NCBI GenBank assembly: GCA_938046755.1
Contig: CALIXC010000101.1
Coordinates: 1 to 7,715, forward strand
Direction of reading: 5' to 3'
Length of the DNA stretch: 7,715 bases
From: an uncultured Lautropia sp.
GTDB lineage: Bacteria; Pseudomonadota; Gammaproteobacteria; Burkholderiales; Burkholderiaceae_E
Under the pieces are notes generated by a model. It did no database searches. It was not told the DNA's origin and saw only the letters and a list, made by a program, of their open reading frames with translations. This document shows positions 1-7,216 of this stretch, in pieces. The number at the start of each line of letters is the position of its first letter. Position 1 is the first letter of the stretch. Both the position numbers and the translations under genes were made by a program.

Positions 1-126
1 CCTGTTGGCCAGCGGTTGCCAGGCCAGCAGGCCATGGGCCAGCGCCCCGTGCGGGGCAACCCGGGGCGGCTGCGCTGAAGGGCTCTGGGGAAGGTCGACC
101 GATCTGGCGGGCGAACCGTTGCTCAA
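1..126 (-). CDS. Possible 5' end of a divergent gene (partial, unrecognised)
   Basis: The - strand frame is open from a TTG at 126 (or a GTG at 153) to the left edge. Its last stretch reads PHGALAHGLLAWQPLANR, with CTG/GCC codons typical of this GC-rich genome, after a Ser/Pro-rich start. This could be a cytoplasmic tail leading into a first membrane segment, but too little is visible to name it. Against it: no ribosome binding site precedes either start, and only about 40 nt would separate it from the gene at 166, leaving little room for two promoters. Three copies of GGCCAGC at exact 15-bp spacing (7, 22, 37) correspond to repeated Leu-Ala pairs in this frame. Two + strand frames are also open here. 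One ends in a TGA overlapping the ATG at 166 (ATGA), so the tail of an upstream + strand gene is an alternative. Confidence 0.28.
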   Translation of the reverse strand, partial: MSNGSPARSVDLPQSPSAQPPRVAPHGALAHGLLAWQPLANR

Positions 127-156
127 TGAGTCAGCGGATCGATTACCGCGCACCTC

Positions 157-161
157 GGAGG
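157..161 (+). promoter_or_regulatory. Shine-Dalgarno site of the beta-helix gene
   Basis: GGAGG lies four bases before the ATG at 166. It is the only strong ribosome binding site in front of a gene in this window. It fixes the start at 166 rather than at the ATG at 126, which opens a different frame. Confidence 0.75.
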
Positions 162-165
162 AAAA

Positions 166-1731
166 ATGAGAAGGGAGTTTCTGAAGACGCTGGGGGCAGG
201 TGCCGCCACGTTCCTGATGGCCCAGCAGTTGCGGGCCGCCACGCCTGCGGGGCCCGCCCGCACCGACAAGGTCATCACGCCGATGGATTACGGTGCACGG
301 GCCAACGGGCGCGATGACGACACGCTGGCGGTGATCCGCGCAGCCCAGGCGGCAGCACGGGAGCACGCCTGGCTGGTGTTTCCGGCCGGTGAATACGTCA
401 TCACGGACCAGGTGAGCTTCTCGGGCGCTATGGCCGGCGTGAAGGGCGATCAGGGCAACCTCATCCGGTTGCAGAGCAGCTCGAAACGGGCGGGCTTTCT
501 GGTGCGGAAACTGGCTGATCGAGACCCGATCAAGAATCCTTTCCTGGTGTCCGGACTGTCCATCGAATGCCAGGTGACCTACAGGGACCAGGCGGCCGCG
601 CTCTACCTGATCGACACCCAGGGTGTGCATGTGGTGGACAACCAGATCCGCCACGTGCAGGTGGGGCACGGCATCTACGTGCGGGGCATGAGCAACGGCG
701 TCAACAGCACGCGCGCCGTGGCCTACAACGTGTTCCGCAACAATGTCATCGAGGTGGAGCCGCTGCCTGAGCACGACTGCTTCGGCATCGAGATCGAGGC
801 TGAGCGGCTGCTGCCTGCGGGTGACAGTTCCCCGCGCGAGAGCTGGCTGCGGCGCTTCGTGCTGCCGGATGTGCCGGTGCCGGCGCACGACAACCTGCTG
901 GAGGGCAACCGCATCAGCGGCGCCTACTACGGTATTTCCTTCCTGGGCGTGCGGCGCAGCCTGGTGCAGGACAACAAGCTGCAGGGCCAGATCCGCTGCA
1001 TGTCGATCCAGCACCAGTCGCACTACAACGTCATCACCGGCAACGAGCTGACGGATTCGTTGTCTTCCTCCGTCCACCTGGCCTACGGCTCATCGTTCAA
1101 TACGGTCAGCTACAACCGCATCCGCAACAACCGGGCACGGGGCGAGGGGCTGCTGCAGGCCTATGTGGGGGCGTCGAAGAACGACTTCTACATGAACGAT
1201 GTGGAAGTGGGCAGCGAGGGGCTGCCCAAGTACATGATCTATTGTGCGGTGGTGGCCAACGAGAATTCCTTCTGGGGCAACCGGCTGGTCGGGCCGGCAG
1301 CCCGTGGCTACATTGCGGTGGAATCGGCCTTCAACAGCAAGCTGCGGCGCAAGAGTCACCGGGGCTATGGATTGCGCGGGGCCGATGACCATTTCACCAA
1401 TCGTGGCATGTACGGTGTGCGCATTGTGGGTAACGAGATCCGGGCTACTTCGATGAACGTGCCGGTGTACGTGCTGGCCCAGGTGGGCGACGACCGGGGA
1501 CAGTATCCGCTGCTGATGTGCGAGCTGTCCGGCAATCAGGTGCAATGGACGGGCCGGGGGCCGCTGCTGGAGCTGTCGGAAAGCCAGGTGGGGTCGCTGC
1601 GGCAGATCAAGCTGGTGGGCAACGAGTTTGCGCCGGTGCCGCGCCGCGACCAGCTGGTGCTGCCCCGGGGGGGCAAGCACTTCAGCGAGCTGGTGGACCG
1701 CGCCATCATCCCGCAGATCGAAGGGATCTGA
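166..1731 (+). CDS. Tat-exported right-handed parallel beta-helix protein (pectate-lyase-like fold)
   Basis: This 521-residue protein is probably exported and acts on or binds a polysaccharide. Seen: a twin-arginine signal at the N-terminus (RREFLK, then a short hydrophobic stretch, with probable cleavage near LRAA, residues 23-26). Residues 37-80 carry the usual opening of the pectate-lyase-3 type: a DYGA motif (41-44), a DDDT motif (50-53), an alanine-rich helix, then FPAGEY (72-77). From about 150 to 460 there are recurring Asn-rich turns (NNVIEV, GNRISG, GNELTD, YNRIRNN, GNRLVG, GNEIRA, SGNQVQ), typical of beta-helix coils. The family includes lyases, C5-epimerases and phage tailspikes, so the reaction cannot be read off and no catalytic site was identified with certainty. 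A glycosyltransferase-flippase unit converges on it, which suggests it processes the polymer made by this locus. That role is inference. The start is supported by a strong GGAGG. Confidence 0.88.
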   Translation: MRREFLKTLGAGAATFLMAQQLRAATPAGPARTDKVITPMDYGARANGRDDDTLAVIRAAQAAAREHAWLVFPAGEYVITDQVSFSGAMAGVKGDQGNLIRLQSSSKRAGFLVRKLADRDPIKNPFLVSGLSIECQVTYRDQAAALYLIDTQGVHVVDNQIRHVQVGHGIYVRGMSNGVNSTRAVAYNVFRNNVIEVEPLPEHDCFGIEIEAERLLPAGDSSPRESWLRRFVLPDVPVPAHDNLLEGNRISGAYYGISFLGVRRSLVQDNKLQGQIRCMSIQHQSHYNVITGNELTDSLSSSVHLAYGSSFNTVSYNRIRNNRARGEGLLQAYVGASKNDFYMNDVEVGSEGLPKYMIYCAVVANENSFWGNRLVGPAARGYIAVESAFNSKLRRKSHRGYGLRGADDHFTNRGMYGVRIVGNEIRATSMNVPVYVLAQVGDDRGQYPLLMCELSGNQVQWTGRGPLLELSESQVGSLRQIKLVGNEFAPVPRRDQLVLPRGGKHFSELVDRAIIPQIEGI

Positions 1732-1751
1732 ACGGCCCCAGGATGGGGGAG

Positions 1752-1774
1752 CCGGGGCTGCGTGCGTGCCCCGG
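1752..1774. terminator. GC-rich hairpin between convergent genes (weak terminator candidate)
   Basis: CCGGGGC (1752-1758) and GCCCCGG (1768-1774) form a 7-bp stem with a 9-nt loop in the 52-nt gap between the two convergent stop codons. The position suits a shared terminator. No T-tract follows on either strand, so intrinsic termination is doubtful. The stem may only block read-through or protect 3' ends. Confidence 0.35.
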
Positions 1775-1783
1775 TGTGCAGCA

Positions 1784-3097
1784 TCAGGTCGCAGCAGGGG
1801 CTCGCGTGGCTGCCGGCCGGCGCGAGACCCAGGCCAGTGCCACGGCGTCGAAGATGGCGCGTGCCACCCAGCAGATGGCGGCGCCCTGCAGGCCGAAGAA
1901 GCGGGCCGACAGGTACAGGGCCGGAATGTAGACGGCCAGTTCAATGAGCTGGATGGTAGCGCAGGCGCGCACGCGGCTCTGGGCGTGCAGGTACGACGTG
2001 TAGATGACCGAGACGGTGTAGAAGAAGGCGCCCAGGCAGATGATGCGGCCCAGCGTGGCGGACTCCGGCCCTACCTTGTCGCCCATCCAGAATTGCAGGA
2101 TGACAGGGAAGGCCAGATACAGCACGATGTACATGGCGGCCGAGATGAGCAGCAGCCGGTTACGCCACATGACGAAGATGCGATGGCCTTCGCCGGCATC
2201 GTGCTGCAGGCGTGCGGTGAGCATCGGGAACATCACGTTGGTGATGGCCGAGGCGATCATGGTGCTCTGCAGGATGATCTCGTTGGGGATGTAGTAGGCG
2301 GTGACGGCCGCCGCCGAGATGGCCGAGGCGATGATGAAACGATCGGACTGCATCAGCAGTGGATGGGCGATGTTGCTGACCGTCATCCATTTGCCGAAGC
2401 GGTTGAGCTGCACGCGGATGCTGCGTCGCTGCGCTGGCGTGCTGGCCTGGACGGCCTGGCTGCCCAGGCGGGTCCGCAGGGCGTGCATCTTCTTGCGCAC
2501 GTTGAAATACAGCATGAACAGCCCGGCGGCGCGGCCGACCAGGATGGAGGCCACCAGCGGCACCAGCGACTGGCTGCAGAGCGACACCAGCATGGGCGCG
2601 ACGAAGTTGGCCACGCCCAGGTACATGCGCACGATGCTGGGGATGCGGAAATCCTCGAAGGCTTCGATGATGCCGCGATAGAGCGCGCTGAGCACCTGCA
2701 CCGGCAGCGTGAAGATGAGGATGATGGTGGCGATCTTCAGTTCCTGCGCGCCGATGTTTCGGTAGGTGATGAGGCTTTCCACGTCGAAGCCCACTGCCAC
2801 CAGGAACAGCACCACGCCGATGGCGCTGTAGGTGATGGACAGGCGCCAGGCAACATCGATGGCGGGCGGGATCTGGGCCAGCGCCCCCTTGCCGCGCAGG
2901 GCAGACACGTACTGGGTGGTGGCCCGGCCGATGCCGAGGTCCAGGACCGAAGCGTAGCTGAGCAGCGTCCAGGCCAGGGCGATCATCCCGAAGCGCTCGT
3001 TGTCGATGCGCGAGAGCAGCAGCGGAATGAAGAAGAAGGCGGCAAGCGGCGTGGAGAAGAGGCCGGCGAGCGACCACAGGATCTTGGATCGGTACAT
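1784..3097 (-). CDS. Wzx-like polysaccharide flippase (MOP/MATE superfamily)
   Basis: This 437-residue inner-membrane protein probably flips undecaprenyl-linked repeat units from the cytoplasm to the periplasm for Wzy-type polymerisation. Seen: about twelve hydrophobic segments across the whole length (for example near 7-28, 38-55, 88-105, 120-140, 158-176, 178-198, 250-270, 275-292, 315-333, 348-370, 383-398 and 402-423), with Lys/Arg-rich loops such as 200-235. The N-terminus has the family's opening, a segment with FIPLLLSRI followed by ERFGMIALAWTLL and a DLGIGRATTQYV stretch. The second half begins with FGKWMTVSNIAHPLLMQSDRF, a pattern common in polysaccharide-transport MOP proteins. Length is normal and the C-terminus is a short Ala/Pro/Arg tail. 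The start lies 27 nt after the glycosyltransferase stop, so the two are probably cotranscribed. No clear Shine-Dalgarno precedes the ATG. The sugar specificity cannot be told. Confidence 0.9.
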   Translation of the reverse strand: MYRSKILWSLAGLFSTPLAAFFFIPLLLSRIDNERFGMIALAWTLLSYASVLDLGIGRATTQYVSALRGKGALAQIPPAIDVAWRLSITYSAIGVVLFLVAVGFDVESLITYRNIGAQELKIATIILIFTLPVQVLSALYRGIIEAFEDFRIPSIVRMYLGVANFVAPMLVSLCSQSLVPLVASILVGRAAGLFMLYFNVRKKMHALRTRLGSQAVQASTPAQRRSIRVQLNRFGKWMTVSNIAHPLLMQSDRFIIASAISAAAVTAYYIPNEIILQSTMIASAITNVMFPMLTARLQHDAGEGHRIFVMWRNRLLLISAAMYIVLYLAFPVILQFWMGDKVGPESATLGRIICLGAFFYTVSVIYTSYLHAQSRVRACATIQLIELAVYIPALYLSARFFGLQGAAICWVARAIFDAVALAWVSRRPAATRAPAAT

Positions 3098-3124
3098 GCT
3101 TGTCTGTCGAAAGCGGCCGGAGGG

Positions 3125-4234
3125 TCAGGCGGTGCGGGCTGCAGCAGGGCCAGCGGCCTGCTGCAGCAGCTGCACCAGCTGCGGACCTACGGCAGCGATG
3201 CTGTAGGTGCTCTCGGCAGCCTTGCGGCCTGCGACACCCATTCGCGAACGCAGCTCCGGCGAGGCGGCCAGTGCCTCGATGGACTGCGCCCATTCCTCGG
3301 GACCGCTGACCAGGAAGCCGTGGGTGCCGGGCTGCACGATGTCGATGTTCATCCCCACCCGGCTTCCGATGACCGGCAGGCCGGCTGCCATGTACTGGAT
3401 GAGCTTGAAGCCGCACTTGCCTTGTTCCCAGGGGGTGTCTTCCAGCGGCATGATGCCCAGATGGGACTGGTTGAGTTCCTTGGCCTCGGTGTCGCTGGCC
3501 CAGGGGATGTGCACGCTCTGAACGCCGGGCCACTGGCGTGCCTCGGCGCCAATGACGCGCAGCTCCAGCGGGTAGCGGCTGGAGAGCTGCTCCAGAACCG
3601 GGCGGATGATCTCCAGATACTTGGAGGTGGTGGGCGAGCCGATCCAGACGATGCGCAGCGGATGGTCGGCTGAGATGACCGGTTGCTGCGGCGCCGGCAG
3701 GGCGCGGTACTTCTCGAAGTCGATGGTGCTGGGTAGGATCTCGACCCAGGGAGCACCGGCATTGCGCGCACGCGCCGCCAGATAGCCGTTGCCGCACATC
3801 ACGAGGCGTGCGCCCGCCATCAGGCGGTCGATCTTGTGCCCCAGCAGGCGCCGCACCAAGGGATTTCCGGACTGGTCGTAGTTGTGGAAGATGGCGTCAT
3901 CGAAGTCCAGCACGTAGGGTACGCCATTGTCCAGCAGCCATTTTTCCAGCCCGAAGGGCAGGTAGGGCAGCAGCTCCTTCTCGATCCAGAGCAGGTCGAA
4001 GCGCCCGCTGCCGGTGATGGAGGGCATCTTCAGGATGCGCCGGGCAAGCAGTTGCAGGCGCTGCAGGTTGATGCTCTGCCCGCCATACATGCGTTTCAGG
4101 TAGTCGTTGTCGAACAGTGGGAAGTGTCCGGTCTCAATGCCGGCCTGATGCAGCACGGGCAGGTACTGAAGGGTCCTGACGCGGGAGGAAGCTCCCTGGG
4201 TGTCGTAGCGGGTCAGCAGCGCGATTCTGGGCAT
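3125..4234 (-). CDS. GT-B glycosyltransferase (GT4-like)
   Basis: This 369-residue cytoplasmic or membrane-associated enzyme probably transfers a sugar from a nucleotide donor to a lipid-linked repeat-unit intermediate. Seen: an N-terminal Rossmann start (MPRIALLTRY, then a Gly/Ser-rich GASSRVR loop, 14-20), typical of the acceptor domain of GT4 enzymes. A VLDFDDAIF motif (108-116) recurs in glycosyltransferases of surface-polysaccharide clusters. The C-terminal donor domain opens with LRIVWIGSPTTSKYL (193-207), and a donor-site segment with GIMPLEDTPWEQGKCGFKLIQYM follows at 260-282. The usual EX7E pair is not intact there: Glu270 is present, but Gln280 occupies the region where a second acidic residue is often found. 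The start at 4234 is chosen because the family-like sequence begins there. A GTG at 4285 would add 17 unlike residues, and neither start has a good Shine-Dalgarno. It is the first gene of a two-gene unit with the flippase. Donor and linkage are unknown. Confidence 0.9.
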   Translation of the reverse strand: MPRIALLTRYDTQGASSRVRTLQYLPVLHQAGIETGHFPLFDNDYLKRMYGGQSINLQRLQLLARRILKMPSITGSGRFDLLWIEKELLPYLPFGLEKWLLDNGVPYVLDFDDAIFHNYDQSGNPLVRRLLGHKIDRLMAGARLVMCGNGYLAARARNAGAPWVEILPSTIDFEKYRALPAPQQPVISADHPLRIVWIGSPTTSKYLEIIRPVLEQLSSRYPLELRVIGAEARQWPGVQSVHIPWASDTEAKELNQSHLGIMPLEDTPWEQGKCGFKLIQYMAAGLPVIGSRVGMNIDIVQPGTHGFLVSGPEEWAQSIEALAASPELRSRMGVAGRKAAESTYSIAAVGPQLVQLLQQAAGPAAARTA

Positions 4235-4390
4235 GGGAAGCGTGGTTGTTCCGGCCTGGCGGTCCGCGCAGAGGAAGTGCGGCACGGGGTGACGCGAAGC
4301 GACGCCGGAGGAACCGGGAGAGAAAGATAGATGTGTCGGTTCTTTTGTCGTAAAAGCATACCCTACGGATGTGGAGGGGCGACGACATGA

Positions 4391-4419
4391 TGTATAAGAT
4401 CTGTTACCTGGAATGGCGA
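4391..4419 (-). promoter_or_regulatory. Candidate sigma70 promoter for the glycosyltransferase-flippase unit
   Basis: Read on the - strand, TCGCCA (4419-4414) and TATACA (4396-4391) are separated by exactly 17 bp. Each matches four of six consensus bases. The expected start near 4384 would give a leader of about 150 nt before the glycosyltransferase. The surrounding 4320-4446 is clearly AT-richer than the genes. The match is weak, and the motif at 4433-4443 just upstream suggests activator dependence. Confidence 0.35.
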
Positions 4420-4432
4420 TATTGAAATGTCA

Positions 4433-4443
4433 GGTTGCATATG
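4433..4443 (+). promoter_or_regulatory. Copy 3 of the GGTTRCATAKR motif
   Basis: GGTTGCATATG resembles the two copies upstream of wzc (7226-7236 and 7270-7280) with two or three mismatches in 11 bases, in the opposite orientation. Its centre lies about 54 bp upstream of the predicted start of the glycosyltransferase unit, a usual place for an activator site. This is a candidate binding site by resemblance only. Confidence 0.3.
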
Positions 4444-4446
4444 TGT

Positions 4447-4490
4447 CGCCCCATGAAAAGCGCCCCATAAGGGGCGCTTTTCATGGGGCG
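4447..4490. terminator. Perfect 20-bp inverted repeat; likely bidirectional intrinsic terminator
   Basis: Arms 4447-4466 and 4471-4490 are exact reverse complements around a 4-nt loop (ATAA on the + strand). The inner part is a textbook terminator on either strand: stem GCGCCCC/GGGGCGC followed by CTTTTC. The pairing then continues through the A/T tract into an outer ATGGGGCG block, which ordinary terminators lack. It lies 84 nt after the wzc stop and before the glycosyltransferase unit's promoter region. It should therefore end wzc transcription and make the downstream unit depend on its own promoter. Confidence 0.85.
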
Positions 4491-4574
4491 CATGGCAGCG
4501 TGATGCAGCTTGCCATGCTCCGGGAGCGGGGCGGTGGCCTTGCGGGAAGGTCGCCGCCCGTGCGGGCCGAAAGA

Positions 4575-6794
4575 TCAGCCCTGGTGGCCTTCGCCGTAGA
4601 AACCCTGGCCGTAGGTCTCGCCGTAGGTGTTGTACTCGCCATAGTAGCGGCCGGCCTTCTCGAAGTCATGGTTGTTAAGGATGACACCGAGAATGCGGAC
4701 GTTGGCAGCGGCGATGCGCTCCAGACCACGGCGGGCCATGGGAATGAGCGTGGAGTTGGCCTTGACCACGTAGATGAGGCCCGTGGCGTTGGCACCGATG
4801 GGCAGGGCGTCGGACACCATCTCCAATGGCGGGGTGTCGATGACGATCAGCTCGAAGTGCTCTTTCAGCTGCTCCAGCACGTCGGTGAAGCGCGGGCTCA
4901 TCACCAGGTCATGCGCATTGCGGGCTCGGGTGCCAGCCACCAGCACCGAGATGTCCAGGTCGTTGAGCGGCAGCACGCAGTTTTCGATGGGCTCGCCATG
5001 GAACAGGTCGCTCAGGCCCTTGGTGTTCTCGGGGATGTTGAGCATGCGGCGCAGGGCGGGCTTGCGCATGTCGCAGTCGATCAGCAGGGTGCGCTTGGTG
5101 CGGCCCTGCTCGATGGCGAAGCTGGATGCCATCGTGGACTTGCCTTCACCCGGCAGGGTGGAGGTGAAGGCCACCACCGGCCGCTCGACGTTCATGAGGG
5201 ACAGGCGCACGCCGGTCAGGGCAGAGCGCACTGACTCGGAGAACAGCGACTGGGGCTGCAGGTGCTGCAGCATGGGCAGCTGCTTGGCTTCTTCGCCGGT
5301 CAGCTTGGGCACGGCCACCAGTAGCGGGGCGCCCAGTTTTTCTTGGACTTCGTCGCTGGAGCGGATGACGGCGTTCTTCTGCTCGCGGCTGATGGCCAGC
5401 ATGGCGCCCAGCAGCGTGCCGATGAGCGCGGCCAGCAGGATGAGCTGCGGCTTGGGCGGCTTGGCGGCCAGCAGCGGCGGCACGGCCGGGTCGACCACGC
5501 GGGCGATCGGGTTCTGGAAGTCGGCCGTGGCGTCGGTTTCCTTCACTTTGGCCAGGAAGGTCTGGTAGATCTGCTGGTTAGAGGCCACTTCACGCTGCAG
5601 CACGTTCAGCTTGCCTTCCTTGCGGTTGATCTCCTGGATGTTGCCCTTGGAGGAGGCTACTTCCTGTTCCAGTGCACGCTCGGTCTCGCGAGCTACTTCA
5701 TAGGCCTTGGAGATGCTGGAGATGACGGCCTCGGACTGCTTGCGCAGGCTGCTGCGGGCCAGGTCCAGCTCGCTCTGGGCCTGCTTGTAGGCCGGGTGCG
5801 AGGCGCCCATCGAGCCGGCCACCTCGGCCATGCGCTTCTCGGCGTTGGCTTCGGCTGCACGGGCGGCCACCACGGCCGGGTTGTTGAAGACCTCGGGTAC
5901 TTCGTAGCGGTTGCGGGCACCGCGCTGAACCTGGTGATAGACCTGTTCGAGACGCTGGCGCTCGACGCGAGCCGCGATCAGGCGGTCGGAGGAGTTGTCG
6001 AGCTGACGCTCGTTGCCGCCCAGTGCCGAGGTGGGCGTAGCCACCAGACCGATTTCTTCACGATAGGCCTGCAGGTTGGCCTCGGCGTTTTCCAGGTCGG
6101 TGCGCAGCTGGTTCAGCCGGTCGTTCAGCCAGCGGCTGGCGGTCTGCTGCATGTCGAAGCGCGCGTCCAGGTCGGCCGTGATGTAGGACTCGGCCGTCTG
6201 GTTGGCGATCTTGGCGGCCAGCACCGGGTCGGGCGACTCGAAGCGGATCTCGACCAGCTGGCTGTTCTTGATGGGAGAGATGTCCAGGCCCGCCTTGTAG
6301 CGGATGAGCACCTGTTCTTCCAGGGCTTCCTGAGACAGTTCCTTCACGTTGCCCTCGGCGGCCTGTTCCTGACCTTCGGGGGTGAGTTCGGGGTTGAAGT
6401 AGGGGTTGTTCTCGAGGCCCAGCGCCTTGATGACGCGGATGCCCACTTCACGCGAACGCATGAATTCGGCCTGCGTCTGGAAGAACTCGCGGCTGCCGGC
6501 GGGTACGCCATAGATCTCTTCCAGAGGCACCACGCTGCGCTTGTTGTTCTCGATGAGGATGGTGGCGCTGGCCTGATAGATGGGCGTCATCAGGTTGACG
6601 GCCACGGTGGCCAGCACCGTGACGAAGGCCGCGGTGCCGAGCACCAGCCATTTGCGTTCCCGGACGATGCTCAGGTAGGTGCCGAAGGTGGGCGCCGCGC
6701 TGCGGACGAGAGCGGTTCCGGGCCGTTGCACGACCCCGACCGGATCGGCCATGGGCAGGTCGTCGTCAACGGGAAACGGATTGGACATGTTCAT
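4575..6794 (-). CDS. wzc: Wzc-like polysaccharide co-polymerase / BY-kinase (tyrosine autokinase)
   Basis: This 739-residue inner-membrane protein controls chain length and export of an exopolysaccharide or capsule, and autophosphorylates on C-terminal tyrosines. Seen: a Wzz-type N-terminal domain with TM1 at about 48-68, a long periplasmic loop with coiled-coil character (roughly 220-290 and 340-415), and the family's proline-rich stretch DPAVPPLLAAKPPKP (435-449) leading into TM2 (about 450-468). The kinase domain has Walker A TLPGEGKST (546-554), Walker A' LLIDCDMRKP (570-579) and Walker B LIVIDTPP (649-656). The tail carries six tyrosines (717, 718, 721, 724, 728, 733). The EX2RX2R oligomerisation motif seems altered: Glu520 and Arg523 are present but Leu526 replaces the second Arg. 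Length is normal. The start at 6794 (or 6788) is preferred because the open frame back to 7115 is Pro/Arg-rich and unlike the family. No clear Shine-Dalgarno is present. A partner phosphatase and Wza are not in the window. Confidence 0.96.
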   Translation of the reverse strand: MNMSNPFPVDDDLPMADPVGVVQRPGTALVRSAAPTFGTYLSIVRERKWLVLGTAAFVTVLATVAVNLMTPIYQASATILIENNKRSVVPLEEIYGVPAGSREFFQTQAEFMRSREVGIRVIKALGLENNPYFNPELTPEGQEQAAEGNVKELSQEALEEQVLIRYKAGLDISPIKNSQLVEIRFESPDPVLAAKIANQTAESYITADLDARFDMQQTASRWLNDRLNQLRTDLENAEANLQAYREEIGLVATPTSALGGNERQLDNSSDRLIAARVERQRLEQVYHQVQRGARNRYEVPEVFNNPAVVAARAAEANAEKRMAEVAGSMGASHPAYKQAQSELDLARSSLRKQSEAVISSISKAYEVARETERALEQEVASSKGNIQEINRKEGKLNVLQREVASNQQIYQTFLAKVKETDATADFQNPIARVVDPAVPPLLAAKPPKPQLILLAALIGTLLGAMLAISREQKNAVIRSSDEVQEKLGAPLLVAVPKLTGEEAKQLPMLQHLQPQSLFSESVRSALTGVRLSLMNVERPVVAFTSTLPGEGKSTMASSFAIEQGRTKRTLLIDCDMRKPALRRMLNIPENTKGLSDLFHGEPIENCVLPLNDLDISVLVAGTRARNAHDLVMSPRFTDVLEQLKEHFELIVIDTPPLEMVSDALPIGANATGLIYVVKANSTLIPMARRGLERIAAANVRILGVILNNHDFEKAGRYYGEYNTYGETYGQGFYGEGHQG

Positions 6795-7020
6795 GATGGA
6801 AGGTTGCCGCGGTTCGATGGAGTATCGGAGGCAGGCCGCTGCGGGCGGGCTGCGGGCTGTTGTCTGGGGGTTGGCAGGGGCACCGGGTGGATGTGAGGTC
6901 CGTGGTGGGGCTCTTCCGGATGCCTGCGCAGGGCAGGCAGGGCCCCCGACAGGAGGGCGCCGGCCACGAGGGCCGGCCCGGTAGACGGGCAGCATAGGCG
7001 CAAGCCCCCGTTTCTGCCAG
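6795..7020 (-). promoter_or_regulatory. Long C-rich 5' leader of wzc
   Basis: If transcription starts near 7020, the wzc mRNA has a leader of about 225 nt. Two hairpins can form: 6959-6977 (GCCGGCC/GGCCGGC, 7 bp, 5-nt loop) and 6921-6939 (TGCCTGC/GCAGGCA, 7 bp, 5-nt loop). Between them and the start codon the RNA is C-rich and G-poor. In the 60 nt of 6841-6900 I count 33 C against 11 G on the transcribed sense. No T-tract follows either stem. No known riboswitch was recognised. Confidence 0.4.
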
Positions 7021-7026
7021 CATGGA

Positions 7027-7056
7027 ATTATGCCGTCATTGACAAAAGTCTGTCGA
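7027..7056 (-). promoter_or_regulatory. Sigma70-like promoter for wzc
   Basis: On the - strand, TCGACA (7056-7051) and CATAAT (7032-7027) are each one base from consensus and separated by 18 bp. It is the best promoter candidate in the window. It points at wzc, with an expected start near 7020. The overlapping TTGACA on the + strand (7039-7044) has no matching -10 box at the right distance. Confidence 0.55.
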
Positions 7057-7216
7057 AGATTGGCTTTGTTGGCGGGGTTATACAGCCGGGCCGTGACATG
7101 GGCCACACGGTGCAACCGGGTGCTTTCCGCAAGGCGATGTCTGCCGGGCGCTCATCTCAGGGGCGCAGGCGGCCGAAGTGGAAGGTTTTCTGTCGTTTTC
7201 TTGGCCATTGCCACTA

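Noticed and set aside
1628..3673. A 681-codon + strand open frame across the flippase and glycosyltransferase genes
   Set aside because: It is antisense to two well-supported genes. Its translation is His/Asp/Gly/Ala-rich with no fold signature, as expected from a mirror frame in GC-rich DNA.
4134..4388. An 84-codon - strand frame starting at 4388
   Set aside because: It overlaps the glycosyltransferase start by about 100 nt in another frame, its translation is Arg-rich, and no ribosome binding site precedes it.
4321..4446. A JUMPstart/ops element expected upstream of a surface-polysaccharide operon
   Set aside because: No GGCGGTAGCGT-like sequence was found here or upstream of wzc on either strand.
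5343..6896. A 517-codon + strand open frame antisense to wzc
   Set aside because: It is a shadow of the Wzc-like kinase. It has no ribosome binding site and the composition reflects reversed codons.
7039..7083. A + strand promoter built on TTGACA (7039) with TTATAC (7078)
   Set aside because: The spacing is about 33 bp, far too long. The same stretch reads as a better promoter on the - strand.
6795..7115. A 107-residue N-terminal extension of the Wzc-like protein from an ATG at 7115
   Set aside because: The added residues are Pro/Arg-rich and precede an otherwise normal family N-terminus. The best promoter (7027-7056) would lie inside the extension.
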